Positions 9,054-15,785 of a stretch of 22,792 nucleotides of DNA are shown in pieces. Position numbers and translations under genes: made by a program. Below the pieces are notes generated by a model. That model saw only the letters and a program-made list of their open reading frames with translations. It did not search any database and was not told the DNA's origin. The stretch covers positions 1-22,792 of the forward strand of contig CAZYOB010000017.1 in NCBI GenBank assembly GCA_964648275.1. The letters are read 5' to 3'. Each line of letters begins with the position of its first letter. The first letter of the stretch is position 1. The stretch is from CAIQPO01 sp964648275. GTDB lineage: Bacteria > Patescibacteriota > Microgenomatia > UBA1400 > MFAQ01.

Positions 9054-10567
9054 TGCTTGGGGTGGATTAAACGATAAATCCTTAAGTGATCCAACTTCCA
9101 TTCCCGGTCTATCTTGGCGATGCCAAAAATGGCAATTTGATATTGTGAGTGACCTTCAGGAGCGCAGGTATCTCCATCTTCACAAATAATGAAGAGCTGT
9201 TCGGTCACTAAATCTTCCCCCCGGAACATTTTCGATTTCTTGTTCTCAAAGAAATAACGGTAGGATTCATCATAATTTTGTTTGGCGATGAGAGCAAAGT
9301 TAAAAGGCTCTCCGGTGGATTCTTTGATGATGAGATCAACGGCGGCTTCGGTGCGGGAGAGTTGTCTATTGGGTTCGAACCTTAACGGAGAGTTGAGAAG
9401 CGGGAAGTAGATAAGAAAGATGAGGTAGATCGCGGAAAGAATCTTAAATATAATCCCCTTTTTCCAGAGGAATGAGATGAGGTAGCCAACGAGGAGATAA
9501 ACCGCAGGAAAGAGGAAGCCGAAGTAATGGGCATAGATGTGTTGTTTGTAGACTCCCAGTCCGAGAATGCCGAAGAAAATCCAAGTGAAGACAACACTTA
9601 AGGCAGGGTCCTTTTTACTCTTGAGAAAATCAGTGATCTTGGTTTTTGGTTTCCCCAAGTAAGCCCAGATGGAAACCAAAGCAATGATGAGCGCCGTGAG
9701 AGTCGAATAAGTCATTTGTCTACCGAGAAGTAGCTCGGAGGTTACCGATTGAATAGCGGGCAGGTAACGGTCAGATCTGGCGGGGTTAACATTAATGGTC
9801 GTTTGGCGATCGGCGAAGAAAGTTTTAAAGGCATTAAGGTTTTGACCTTGATGTTTGAGGTCAAAAAGGACCAGAGGGGACATAAGTAGAAGGAAGATCA
9901 CAAATGCCCAAATGGTCTTAACCCAGAATGCCCGGACCATTTTTGGATCCTTTTTGACGTTTAGTAGTGTGAGTAGCCAGAAAATACCGAGAGTGGGAAT
10001 GAGAATCAACCCCAGGTAATGCATTTGCAGAGCAAAGGCGAACGATACTCCAACCCAGGGAAGGCAACGGAAAGAGTGCTTCTGCCAGACCTCATATATA
10101 CCCCAGACGGATAGTAGGGCGAAGAAGGGCATGGGGTTGGGGTTCCAGGACGAATGAGAATAAATAATGGCGACCGGGGAAAGGGCGAAGAGAAGAGCGC
10201 CGATGAGACCGGCTGCAGGACTGAACCATTTTTTTCCAAGGTAGTAAGTCAGAAAAATGGTCAGTGTTCCCAGAAGGGCGTTCATGATAGCCGGCCCGAC
10301 GGGGTTGAGATTGGAGAGAAGCAGGGCGGGAGCCATCATATAGTAGTAGAGCGGACCAAGATACATATTGCCGATGCTGGTTTGCGGACCAATGAAAACG
10401 AGGTTACCTTTGGTAATCAGGTCACGGACGATGCGAACATCCCTACCTTCGTCTCCAAGAAAAGTCATGTACTCATCGATACGATAGAGTCTGAGAAAGA
10501 GTGCGGCGAGAATGATCAGCACCAAAATAAAGGCTTCGATTTTGTTTTTTTTGATCCAGTCGATCAT
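9050..10567 (-). CDS. GT39/ArnT-like GT-C membrane glycosyltransferase
   Basis: A 505-residue polytopic membrane protein. Its N-terminal helix is followed by RLYRIDEYMTFLGDEGRD, where the GDEGRD motif (about residues 38-43) supplies the first-loop acidic residues of the PMT_2/GT39-like GT-C fold. A second loop, GPLYYYMMAPALLL, corresponds to the family's P-P-L/G-P-L-Y stretch. About ten further hydrophobic segments follow, then a soluble tail (from about residue 400) containing ICEDGDTC, whose two Cys could form a disulfide outside the cell. It follows the DPM1-like GT2 gene with an ATGA overlap, a pairing that suggests donor synthase plus transferase. Its stop is in turn shared with the orn start. 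The substrate is unknown. Confidence 0.8.
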   Translation of the reverse strand: MIDWIKKNKIEAFILVLIILAALFLRLYRIDEYMTFLGDEGRDVRIVRDLITKGNLVFIGPQTSIGNMYLGPLYYYMMAPALLLSNLNPVGPAIMNALLGTLTIFLTYYLGKKWFSPAAGLIGALLFALSPVAIIYSHSSWNPNPMPFFALLSVWGIYEVWQKHSFRCLPWVGVSFAFALQMHYLGLILIPTLGIFWLLTLLNVKKDPKMVRAFWVKTIWAFVIFLLLMSPLVLFDLKHQGQNLNAFKTFFADRQTTINVNPARSDRYLPAIQSVTSELLLGRQMTYSTLTALIIALVSIWAYLGKPKTKITDFLKSKKDPALSVVFTWIFFGILGLGVYKQHIYAHYFGFLFPAVYLLVGYLISFLWKKGIIFKILSAIYLIFLIYFPLLNSPLRFEPNRQLSRTEAAVDLIIKESTGEPFNFALIAKQNYDESYRYFFENKKSKMFRGEDLVTEQLFIICEDGDTCAPEGHSQYQIAIFGIAKIDREWKLDHLRIYRLIHPKQ

Positions 10568-11274
10568 CTAAGTTTGGTCCAAAGACTAAATAGGTCCAGA
10601 AAACTTCTGATAATGACGTTGAGTTTGGCACCGGTGGCCTCTCCTTGTTTTCTGGGGTAATGGTTTACACCAATTTCAACAATCTTGAAACCGGATTTTC
10701 TAACCTTAATGAGAAATTCAGAAGAGATAAAAGCACCTCTCTCACTCTCGAGACGAGGAATGGTGTCAATGACTTTTTTGGAGACCAGTTTGAATCCACA
10801 ATCGATATCTTTGACCCTGAGTCCAAAGAGGATGAAGACAACAACCTGCCAAAGGAAGGAGTTAAGTTTCCTGAGGGCAGATACTTTCCTCCCCAGGTAA
10901 TAGCCAATGACTAGATCGGCATCGGTATTTTTTTGAGTTTCCAGAAAGTGGCTGATCTCAGAAAAATCAAACTGACCGTCGGCGTCGATGAAAGCGATCC
11001 AAGGAAGAGATGCATTATAGAAACCGCTCTTGAAGGCGGCACCATAACCCCGGTTGGGATTGTGATGAATGACCTTAACCGATTTGTCCTTTTTAGCGAG
11101 CGCGTCGGCTATTTCTCCGGTCTTATCTTTTGAGCCGTCGTTGACGATGATAATTTCGTATTCCGATACGTTTTTTTCAAGATTTTCTTTGACGTTTAAA
11201 TAAGTGTTCTTCAGGTTGGCTTCCTCGTTGTAACAAGGCAGGAAAACACTTAGCTTATCTATTTGTCTAGCCAT
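10564..11274 (-). CDS. GT2 glycosyltransferase, DPM1/ALG5-like polyprenyl-phosphate sugar synthase
   Basis: The first gene of the nine-gene glycan operon: 236 residues with a GT-A fold. Motifs: SVFLPCYNEE (residues 9-18), IVNDGSKDKT (43-52), the DAD metal motif (97-99, FIDADGQFD), DCGFKL near 158 and a final motif HYPRKQGEATG. Members of this branch load glucose or mannose onto polyprenyl phosphate in the cytoplasm. The hydrophobic stretch LWQVVVFILFGL (about 141-152) may be a membrane-associated helix. The start codon lies only 7 nt after a TATACT -10 element, so the mRNA is probably leaderless. It ends in an ATGA overlap with the GT-C gene that presumably uses its product. Confidence 0.88.
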   Translation of the reverse strand: MARQIDKLSVFLPCYNEEANLKNTYLNVKENLEKNVSEYEIIIVNDGSKDKTGEIADALAKKDKSVKVIHHNPNRGYGAAFKSGFYNASLPWIAFIDADGQFDFSEISHFLETQKNTDADLVIGYYLGRKVSALRKLNSFLWQVVVFILFGLRVKDIDCGFKLVSKKVIDTIPRLESERGAFISSEFLIKVRKSGFKIVEIGVNHYPRKQGEATGAKLNVIIRSFLDLFSLWTKLR

Positions 11275-11281
11275 TAGGTCA

Positions 11282-11291
11282 AGTATATACT
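11282..11291. promoter_or_regulatory. Palindromic bidirectional -10 element between two divergent glycosyltransferase genes
   Basis: The 10-bp palindrome AGTATATACT contains TATACT on each strand. On minus, TATACT (11287-11282) is 7 nt before the ATG at 11274. On plus, TATACT (11286-11291) is 9 nt before the ATG at 11301, with a TTGTCT -35-like hexamer at 11263-11268 spaced 17 nt upstream. The whole gap between the start codons is only 26 nt, so both promoters must use it. The minus -35 would fall inside the plus gene and is weak. Confidence 0.6.
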
Positions 11292-11300
11292 AAGGTATAG

Positions 11301-12416
11301 ATGAAAAGACTTATATTAGCCCTGATTGTTGCGGCTGTGACGGTGTTTATTTGGTTACCTTTCCTTTTGAAAATGGACCTGCCAATGTGGAGGTTAGACT
11401 TCACTCAGGGCAGCGTAATTCTTTGGGAAAACTATGACGGACCTAATTATCTGGTGGTGGAGAAAACCTGGTACAACAAGTCAGAGATCATGAATAAGTT
11501 CTCCAGCCCTCTACCGACAGAATATTACCCAGCACATTTCCCTTTATATCCGGCAATAATCAGTATCTTCGATATCTTTATGAGAGGGCCATGGGCGATG
11601 CTTTTCGCTTCCCTATTGGGAACAGTGTTGTGCTTCCTCGCTTATTTCAGATTGCTGACCGAGTTCAAGCTAAGCTCGAACGCAAAGTGGCTTAGTCTGG
11701 TGTTTTTAATACTGCCCGCGAGGTGGTTGGCAGTGAGAGTAGTGGGTTCACCCGAGCCTTGGTTCATATTCTTTATCCTGACTAGTATTTTTTACTTCAA
11801 GAAAGAAAATTATTGGTTGGCAGGACTCTTTGGGGCGCTGGCCCAGCTGACCAAAAGCCCGGCAGTCATACTTTTGGGTGCCTATGGTTTGGTGTTCCTA
11901 ATGGACTGGTTCAAGAGCAAGAAGATCAACTTAAAAATGTTGCCAGTGTTATTGCAGGTAGCGGCTATCCCACTACTGTTCTGGTTTTACGGAATGCGGA
12001 CAGGTGATTTCTGGGCGTATTTCCACAGCGGAGACAATATTCATCTTTTTTGGCCGCCATTCTCGGTGTTCACACCTCTGGGTGAGAGTTGGGTGGGAAG
12101 TTTCTGGCTGGAGGATGTCATTTGGACCTGGCTTATCTTTGGCTTGGGTGTGATGAAGCTGCGGGACAAAAAACTGACAGTGGAGTATTACTTTGCCGGA
12201 CTTTATTTCCTATCGACTTTATTTGTGGCTCACAGAGATATCAGCCGTTACATCCTACCAATCGCTCCTCTGATACTGATCGGTTGGGATGAAGTGTTGC
12301 AGAAGAAGGAAGCAAAAATTATCCTGGGAGTATTGGCAATACCGGTGATCTTGTTCACCTGGAATTTCCTGCTAAATAATTACGCCCCGATCGCCGACTG
12401 GGCCCCGTATTTATAA
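11301..12416 (+). CDS. GT-C membrane glycosyltransferase, PIG-V/Gpi18-like mannosyltransferase
   Basis: The only full-length plus-strand gene here: 371 residues, strongly hydrophobic. After the first helix comes WENYDGPNYLVVEKTWY (residues 42-58), resembling the W-D-G-x-H/N-Y loop of PIG-V/Gpi18-like GT-C mannosyltransferases. It is followed by YYPAHFPLYPAIISIF, corresponding to their F-F-P-L-Y-P motif. These enzymes use a polyprenyl-phosphate mannose donor on the outer side of the membrane. The length is close to that of bacterial members. It shares a 26-nt divergent promoter region with the GT2-led operon and so may be co-regulated with it; AAGG lies 5 nt before the ATG as a weak ribosome site. 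Downstream it converges with the radical SAM gene. Family-level call only. Confidence 0.7.
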   Translation: MKRLILALIVAAVTVFIWLPFLLKMDLPMWRLDFTQGSVILWENYDGPNYLVVEKTWYNKSEIMNKFSSPLPTEYYPAHFPLYPAIISIFDIFMRGPWAMLFASLLGTVLCFLAYFRLLTEFKLSSNAKWLSLVFLILPARWLAVRVVGSPEPWFIFFILTSIFYFKKENYWLAGLFGALAQLTKSPAVILLGAYGLVFLMDWFKSKKINLKMLPVLLQVAAIPLLFWFYGMRTGDFWAYFHSGDNIHLFWPPFSVFTPLGESWVGSFWLEDVIWTWLIFGLGVMKLRDKKLTVEYYFAGLYFLSTLFVAHRDISRYILPIAPLILIGWDEVLQKKEAKIILGVLAIPVILFTWNFLLNNYAPIADWAPYL

Positions 12417-12429
12417 ACATTTTTTCCAT

Positions 12430-12457
12430 AAAAAAAGAGGGTCAATAATGACCCTCT
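12430..12457 (-). terminator. Rho-independent terminator of the radical SAM gene
   Basis: A perfect 9-bp inverted repeat AGAGGGTCA / TGACCCTCT (12436-12444 and 12449-12457) has an ATAA loop. Read on the minus strand it is followed by seven T (12436-12430). It lies 5 nt past the stop of the radical SAM gene. In the plus direction the hairpin has no T tract after it, so it is a poor terminator for the convergent GT-C gene. Confidence 0.85.
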
Positions 12458-12462
12458 ACTTG

Positions 12463-13611
12463 TTACCAACTCTCAGCCGGAGTGTGACATGCATTGCATG
12501 AGAGATCGAAAGGACAGGAGTTACATTCTTCCGCTTCCGGAGAACCTTTGGGATAATCGCGGTCTGCCATGCAATATTGAGTAGGTGAGGAAGCTGTTGC
12601 CCGCTTGGCCGTGATTATTTCCTTCTTTATATCCTTTAGAGACCTTCTTACCGTACGGTAAATTGAAAGCTCATCGTGGATATCGACGTTGCATAGTCCC
12701 CGAGAGGCAGCGATGCACTCAGGCCGACTAAAGCAGAGATCTCCATCAACTCTGATGAGTGCACTCGGCAAGATGATCTGTTCTCCCTCAAGTCTCACTT
12801 CCATGGCTGAGCATATTCCCCCCTTAGGTTTTCTCACTAGAAAGGTGTCAGGTGTTATTTCTTCGATGCCGATTTTACCGACGAGACGGATTTTGGCTCT
12901 GAAATTAGTGATCCCGATTTTTGGGTTCATAATAGTGGCGTTGAATCGAGACTCATCATAGGGTGCGAAGTGTTTTCTGAAGGCGGCATGAGCATAAGCG
13001 AGGTCCGGAACTACCCCAGGAACAGGTCCTTCATCATAGCTGATAATCATGAGTGTTTCGACAAGGGAGAAAAATTTCACCCAGTCGTTCACATAGGTTT
13101 CATCTATGACTACAGTGGAGGTAAGGTCGTAATCACTTTTCTCATACCTTTCCATTTCAAGAAGTGCCTGACGGCGGCTTTGGTATCGTGATCTGAGGTC
13201 TGCCACCATTTGAGCATATTGTTTATCATTTTGCCCGGGGTGATAGCTGATCTCTATATCGAGAAGACCTCTCTCGTATAATTCGAGAACTTTCTTGTAG
13301 TTCTCCTGTTCATAAGAGATGCTGGATGTTCTACCTGAAGTAATAATGCTGGGGGTTTTCCCCAAACCGATTATTTTCCAGATGAGTTTGATCAGGTTAG
13401 GATGGAGTAGAGGTTCACCCCCTAATAGACAGATGACCGAACAATCAACGAACTGGTATGCCCATTCGAGGCGTTTTTCTAGGGTTTCGTACGGAACGTT
13501 TGGCTGTTTGGAGCCTTTCCGAGAGCCAAGATAGCACCAAGGGCAATCAGAGTAGCATCTCCTGGTAATTTCCAGTAGGACCGAACCATCTGAAGCTAGA
13601 GGTTTAGTCAT
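12463..13611 (-). CDS. Radical SAM protein with SPASM-like C-terminal cysteine region
   Basis: A 382-residue protein. The radical SAM CX3CX2C motif is at C19, C23 and C26 (EITRRCYSDCPWCYLG), and the SAM-binding GGE motif at residues 64-66 (LLGGEPLLHP). The C-terminal third has further cysteines: GGICSAME, GDLCFSRPEC, GLCNV, and a terminal C363-x2-C366-x5-C372-x2-C375 cluster. This is close to the SPASM pattern that binds auxiliary 4Fe-4S clusters in peptide-modifying enzymes. A strong AAGGAGG precedes the ATG by 5 nt. It is flanked by its own promoter-like sequence and a terminator, so it appears monocistronic. No precursor peptide or partner protease is visible nearby, so its substrate (peptide, tRNA or small molecule) remains unknown. 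Confidence 0.85.
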   Translation of the reverse strand: MTKPLASDGSVLLEITRRCYSDCPWCYLGSRKGSKQPNVPYETLEKRLEWAYQFVDCSVICLLGGEPLLHPNLIKLIWKIIGLGKTPSIITSGRTSSISYEQENYKKVLELYERGLLDIEISYHPGQNDKQYAQMVADLRSRYQSRRQALLEMERYEKSDYDLTSTVVIDETYVNDWVKFFSLVETLMIISYDEGPVPGVVPDLAYAHAAFRKHFAPYDESRFNATIMNPKIGITNFRAKIRLVGKIGIEEITPDTFLVRKPKGGICSAMEVRLEGEQIILPSALIRVDGDLCFSRPECIAASRGLCNVDIHDELSIYRTVRRSLKDIKKEIITAKRATASSPTQYCMADRDYPKGSPEAEECNSCPFDLSCNACHTPAESW

Positions 13612-13633
13612 TAATCCCTCCTTGAGGAGTTAA
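13611..13633 (-). promoter_or_regulatory. Possible SD-masking hairpin in the radical SAM leader
   Basis: On the mRNA strand, CTCC-TCAA-GGAG forms a 4-bp stem that buries most of the AGGAGG Shine-Dalgarno. Flanking TTAA segments can add four pairs around a GGA bulge and reach the A of the start codon. The stem is short, so this is a tentative translation switch or a chance pairing. Confidence 0.3.
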
Positions 13634-13662
13634 CAAGCTTTAAGGTGCAATGAGATGCCCCT

Positions 13663-13691
13663 ATTTTATCCTATAACTGTATGAGGAGCAA
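13663..13691 (-). promoter_or_regulatory. Putative promoter of the radical SAM gene
   Basis: TTGCTC (13691-13686), a 17-nt spacer, then TAAAAT (13668-13663) on the minus strand, in the 91-nt gap between the GT2-GtrA gene and the radical SAM gene. The -10 is good and the -35 matches only TTG. It would give a leader of about 45 nt containing the AGGAGG ribosome site. Confidence 0.4.
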
Positions 13692-13702
13692 GTCCGGCCT
13701 TT

Positions 13703-14884
13703 TTAGGCCTTTTTCTTCCAGATGAGGGTGTTGTAGACAAACCAGTTGAAAGGTACTGTGAAGCCGAAGACCGCCAGTACCAGGAAGAGCGTCTTAGTGT
13801 CGTCGCCAAATATCTGTGTACCCAGGGCGATGATCAGAGTAGGTACTAGAATCCCACCGAAGATCGATGAAAGATTGAAGGCGGCGAACTTCTTCAGCAT
13901 ATGTTTGCCTAAGCTAAGTTTCTGTCCCGAGAAAGTCCAGAGATTGTTGAAAATGAAGTTGGAAATGATGGAAATTTCCGAGGCCAGAGCATTGGCAATG
14001 CCATTTCTGACACCGACTTCCAAGGAGAGCGGTTTCATATAGTTGCTGAAGATCTTAAGACCGAGAAGGTTGATGACAAAACCAAAACCACCGATAATGC
14101 CGAATTTCATAAATTTTTGGGTGGTTTCATCGAAGAAGCGCAGCAGAAAGACAACTTTAAAAACCTCCTTGGCAGTTTGAGGCTCGATCTTGGATTCTCC
14201 TTTGGTACGAAGTCCGAACCGGAGGGGGATTTCTTTGACCGAGGCACCCAATTTAACGGTCTTGTATAAAAATTCCAACTTGTATCCGAAACTGCGTGAG
14301 TAGAGGTGATCTATATCGATGGTATCGGCAAACCCTTTCACTCTGGTGGCTTTCATGCCGGTAGTTGGATCGGTGATCCTGAAGAAGTTCTTGAAGGGAA
14401 AAAATAAAACAAAGCGGGCTGTGAGACCTCCCATTTCGCTAAGGAAAAGTCTTTTGAATCCCCAACCTTTGGGATTACTGCCACCTTTTATTTTGCGAGA
14501 GCCCAAGACATAGTCGGCTCCGTGATGAATTTCCTTGAGCATGACGGGAATGTCTTTTGGAGGATGTTGAAAATCTCCGTCAAATTCGATAACGACATCG
14601 GCGTTGAGTTCCTCCATGGCATATTTAAAACCACGGACATAGGCAGCCCCAATGCCAGATTTCTTGGCGGCAAGCGAAAGGAAGAGATTATCGTATTTCT
14701 TCTGAAGCTTCTGGACTATTTTGTAGGTACCGTCTGGTGAGGTGTCATCGACGATAAGGACCTTACATTCCCAGTCTTTTACCTTAGGAAAGGTGATCTT
14801 CATCAGGTGTTCGATCATCTTGCCAATGGAATCGGCTTCGTTGTACGTGGGGATGATGACGACAGCTAAGGGGAGTTTCTTCAT
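13703..14884 (-). CDS. GT2 polyprenyl-phosphate glycosyltransferase fused to a GtrA-like membrane domain
   Basis: A 393-residue fusion. Residues 1 to about 240 form a DPM1-like GT2 domain: VVIIPTYNEADS (8-19), LIVDDTSPDGT (43-53), EFDGDFQHPP with DGD at 102-104, DPTTGMKA, and a GESKI motif near the end of the domain. From about residue 258 (KFMKFGIIGGFGF) a four-helix GtrA-type domain follows, the type that moves or holds polyprenyl-linked sugars in the membrane. The fusion therefore probably makes a polyprenyl-phosphate sugar and helps present it. I chose the ATG at 14884 instead of the longer frame to 14938, because it begins at the conserved N-terminus, clears the upstream CDGSH stop by 10 nt and has GAGG just before it. 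It is co-transcribed with the CDGSH gene. Confidence 0.85.
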   Translation of the reverse strand: MKKLPLAVVIIPTYNEADSIGKMIEHLMKITFPKVKDWECKVLIVDDTSPDGTYKIVQKLQKKYDNLFLSLAAKKSGIGAAYVRGFKYAMEELNADVVIEFDGDFQHPPKDIPVMLKEIHHGADYVLGSRKIKGGSNPKGWGFKRLFLSEMGGLTARFVLFFPFKNFFRITDPTTGMKATRVKGFADTIDIDHLYSRSFGYKLEFLYKTVKLGASVKEIPLRFGLRTKGESKIEPQTAKEVFKVVFLLRFFDETTQKFMKFGIIGGFGFVINLLGLKIFSNYMKPLSLEVGVRNGIANALASEISIISNFIFNNLWTFSGQKLSLGKHMLKKFAAFNLSSIFGGILVPTLIIALGTQIFGDDTKTLFLVLAVFGFTVPFNWFVYNTLIWKKKA

Positions 14885-14894
14885 AGCCTCATTA

Positions 14895-15125
14895 TTAATC
14901 TTCGTGACAGCAATTACCAGTACAACCCTCGCATTCATCGGCCTCGGTCGTGACCTCTTCCCGATTCTCTCCCTCGTACCAGTAGAGTTTTTCTTTATCT
15001 TCGTCTTTGGTCTTGTGATGGGATTTATCGCAGAAGGGCTGGTTTTCAGACAAACCGCACATGCAAATATGTTTATCTCCTACTATTACCGGGGCAGTGG
15101 CTGTTTTTTTGACTAGTCTTGGCAT
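14895..15125 (-). CDS. Small CDGSH-type iron-sulfur domain protein
   Basis: A 76-residue soluble protein with the CDGSH signature HICMCGLSENQPFCDKSHH: ligands C21, C23, C32 and H36 match C-x-C-x2-S-x3-P-x-C-D-x-S-H. Lys replaces the usual Gly after the Asp. Proteins of this family bind a redox-active, pH-sensitive 2Fe-2S cluster with three Cys and one His. Only one such motif is present. After an acidic linker, a second cysteine group, C65-x2-C68-x3-C72-C73, lies at the very C-terminus and could bind another metal or form disulfides. A TATAAT element ends 7 nt before the ATG, predicting a leaderless mRNA. It is the first gene of a pair with the GT2-GtrA gene. Its cellular partner is unknown. 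Confidence 0.88.
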   Translation of the reverse strand: MPRLVKKTATAPVIVGDKHICMCGLSENQPFCDKSHHKTKDEDKEKLYWYEGENREEVTTEADECEGCTGNCCHED

Positions 15126-15132
15126 GGGGTAG

Positions 15133-15138
15133 ATTATA
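15133..15138 (-). promoter_or_regulatory. -10 element (TATAAT) of the CDGSH gene
   Basis: A perfect TATAAT on the minus strand, 7 nt (CTACCCC) before the ATG at 15125. No convincing -35 at 16-18 nt. With normal spacing, transcription would begin at or next to the A of the start codon. Confidence 0.6.
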
Positions 15139-15160
15139 TCCTACGAGTGAGGCAGGACGG

Positions 15161-15166
15161 TATAAT
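15161..15166 (+). promoter_or_regulatory. -10 element (TATAAT) of trmD
   Basis: A perfect TATAAT on the plus strand, 8 nt (TGACCTTA) before the ATG at 15175. No convincing -35. It is divergent from the CDGSH promoter, the two -10 boxes lying 22 nt apart. Confidence 0.6.
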
Positions 15167-15174
15167 TGACCTTA

Positions 15175-15576
15175 ATGAAGATNNNNNNNNNNNNNNNNNN
15201 NNNNNNNNNNNNNNNNNNNNNNNNNNNNNNNNNNNNNNNNNNNNNNNNNNNNNNNNNNNNNNNNNNNNNNNNNNNNNNNNNNGAGGGAATGGATCACAGG
15301 GTTCACGATCATTTAGCAGATAAGGTGTATTCAATCGGAGGATATGTTCTGTCGGGTGGTGAGTTACCGGTGATGGTAGTGGTGGACAGCATCATTAGAT
15401 TGATTCCTGGAGCCCTTGGCAACCCCGAGTCACTGACGGAAGAGTCGTACAGTGAGGAGATCGAAATGGAATACCCACAATATACGAGACCGGCGGAGTA
15501 TAAGGGCTGGAAAGTTCCGGAAGTACTACTATCTGGAGATCACAAGAAAATTTCCGAGTGGAGGAAAAAGAAATAA
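15175..15576 (+). CDS. trmD: tRNA (guanine-N1)-methyltransferase, interrupted by an assembly gap
   Basis: Only the first codons (ATG AAG AT) and the C-terminal part after the gap are present. The visible 98 or so residues are unmistakable TrmD: EGMDHRVHDHL, YSIGGYVLSGGELP (the SAM-binding trefoil-knot region), RLIPGALGN, EYPQYTRPAEYKGW, VPEVLLSGDHKKISEWR. TrmD makes m1G37 in tRNAs with G36, preventing +1 frameshifting. The start is taken at ATG 15175, because an in-frame TTG at 15166 overlaps the -10 box. The 100-N run cannot be the true length: the EG-x-D motif lies near residue 115 in typical TrmD, so about 340 nt are probably missing. The protein ends soon after SEWRKKK, without the longer C-terminal extension of E. 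coli TrmD. Its stop abuts the convergent small gene. Confidence 0.92.
   Translation: MKXXXXXXXXXXXXXXXXXXXXXXXXXXXXXXXXXXEGMDHRVHDHLADKVYSIGGYVLSGGELPVMVVVDSIIRLIPGALGNPESLTEESYSEEIEMEYPQYTRPAEYKGWKVPEVLLSGDHKKISEWRKKK
15183..15282. other. Assembly gap (100 N) inside trmD
   Basis: Exactly 100 N, the usual placeholder for a scaffold join of unknown size. It removes most of the N-terminal half of trmD. Confidence 0.98.
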
Positions 15577-15780
15577 TTATGGACTGTGTTGATCACCTCG
15601 GTCTTTGGCTGCTTCTTCGGCTTCTTTAAGTTTTCGAGCGTTTTCCAAATTTTTTTGCTTGGTTGCTTCCATTTGGGCTCTGATTCTTCGTTCGGCTTCC
15701 TGGGCAGCTAACTTAGGATCGACCTTGCCTTCTTTTGTAAGCATTGAAGGCTGTATTGGTGTCGGTTGTTTTTCGGCCAT
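15577..15780 (-). CDS. Small charged helical protein of unknown function
   Basis: A 67-residue frame of no recognised family. The first 15 residues are Pro-rich (EKQPTPIQPS). From about residue 22 it is a continuous amphipathic, highly charged helix (KLAAQEAERRIRAQMEATKQ), likely a coiled coil, with no membrane segment. It starts 5 nt after the stop of the SagB-like gene, so it is the probable last gene of that operon. Its stop codon directly abuts the stop of the convergent trmD with no base between. Support is the operon spacing and the protein-like composition. A chance frame cannot be ruled out at this length. Confidence 0.5.
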   Translation of the reverse strand: MAEKQPTPIQPSMLTKEGKVDPKLAAQEAERRIRAQMEATKQKNLENARKLKEAEEAAKDRGDQHSP

Positions 15781-15785
15781 ATTTT

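Noticed and set aside
10154..10660. A 168-codon plus-strand open frame opposite a GT39-like gene
   Set aside because: It is antisense to a protein with clear GT-C motifs and spans its junction with the GT2 gene; its own translation is charged and motif-free.
13694..13714. A GGCCT/AGGCC hairpin followed by T's on the plus strand
   Set aside because: No plus-strand gene ends there; it arises from the Lys-Lys-Lys-Ala-stop codons of the GT2-GtrA gene.
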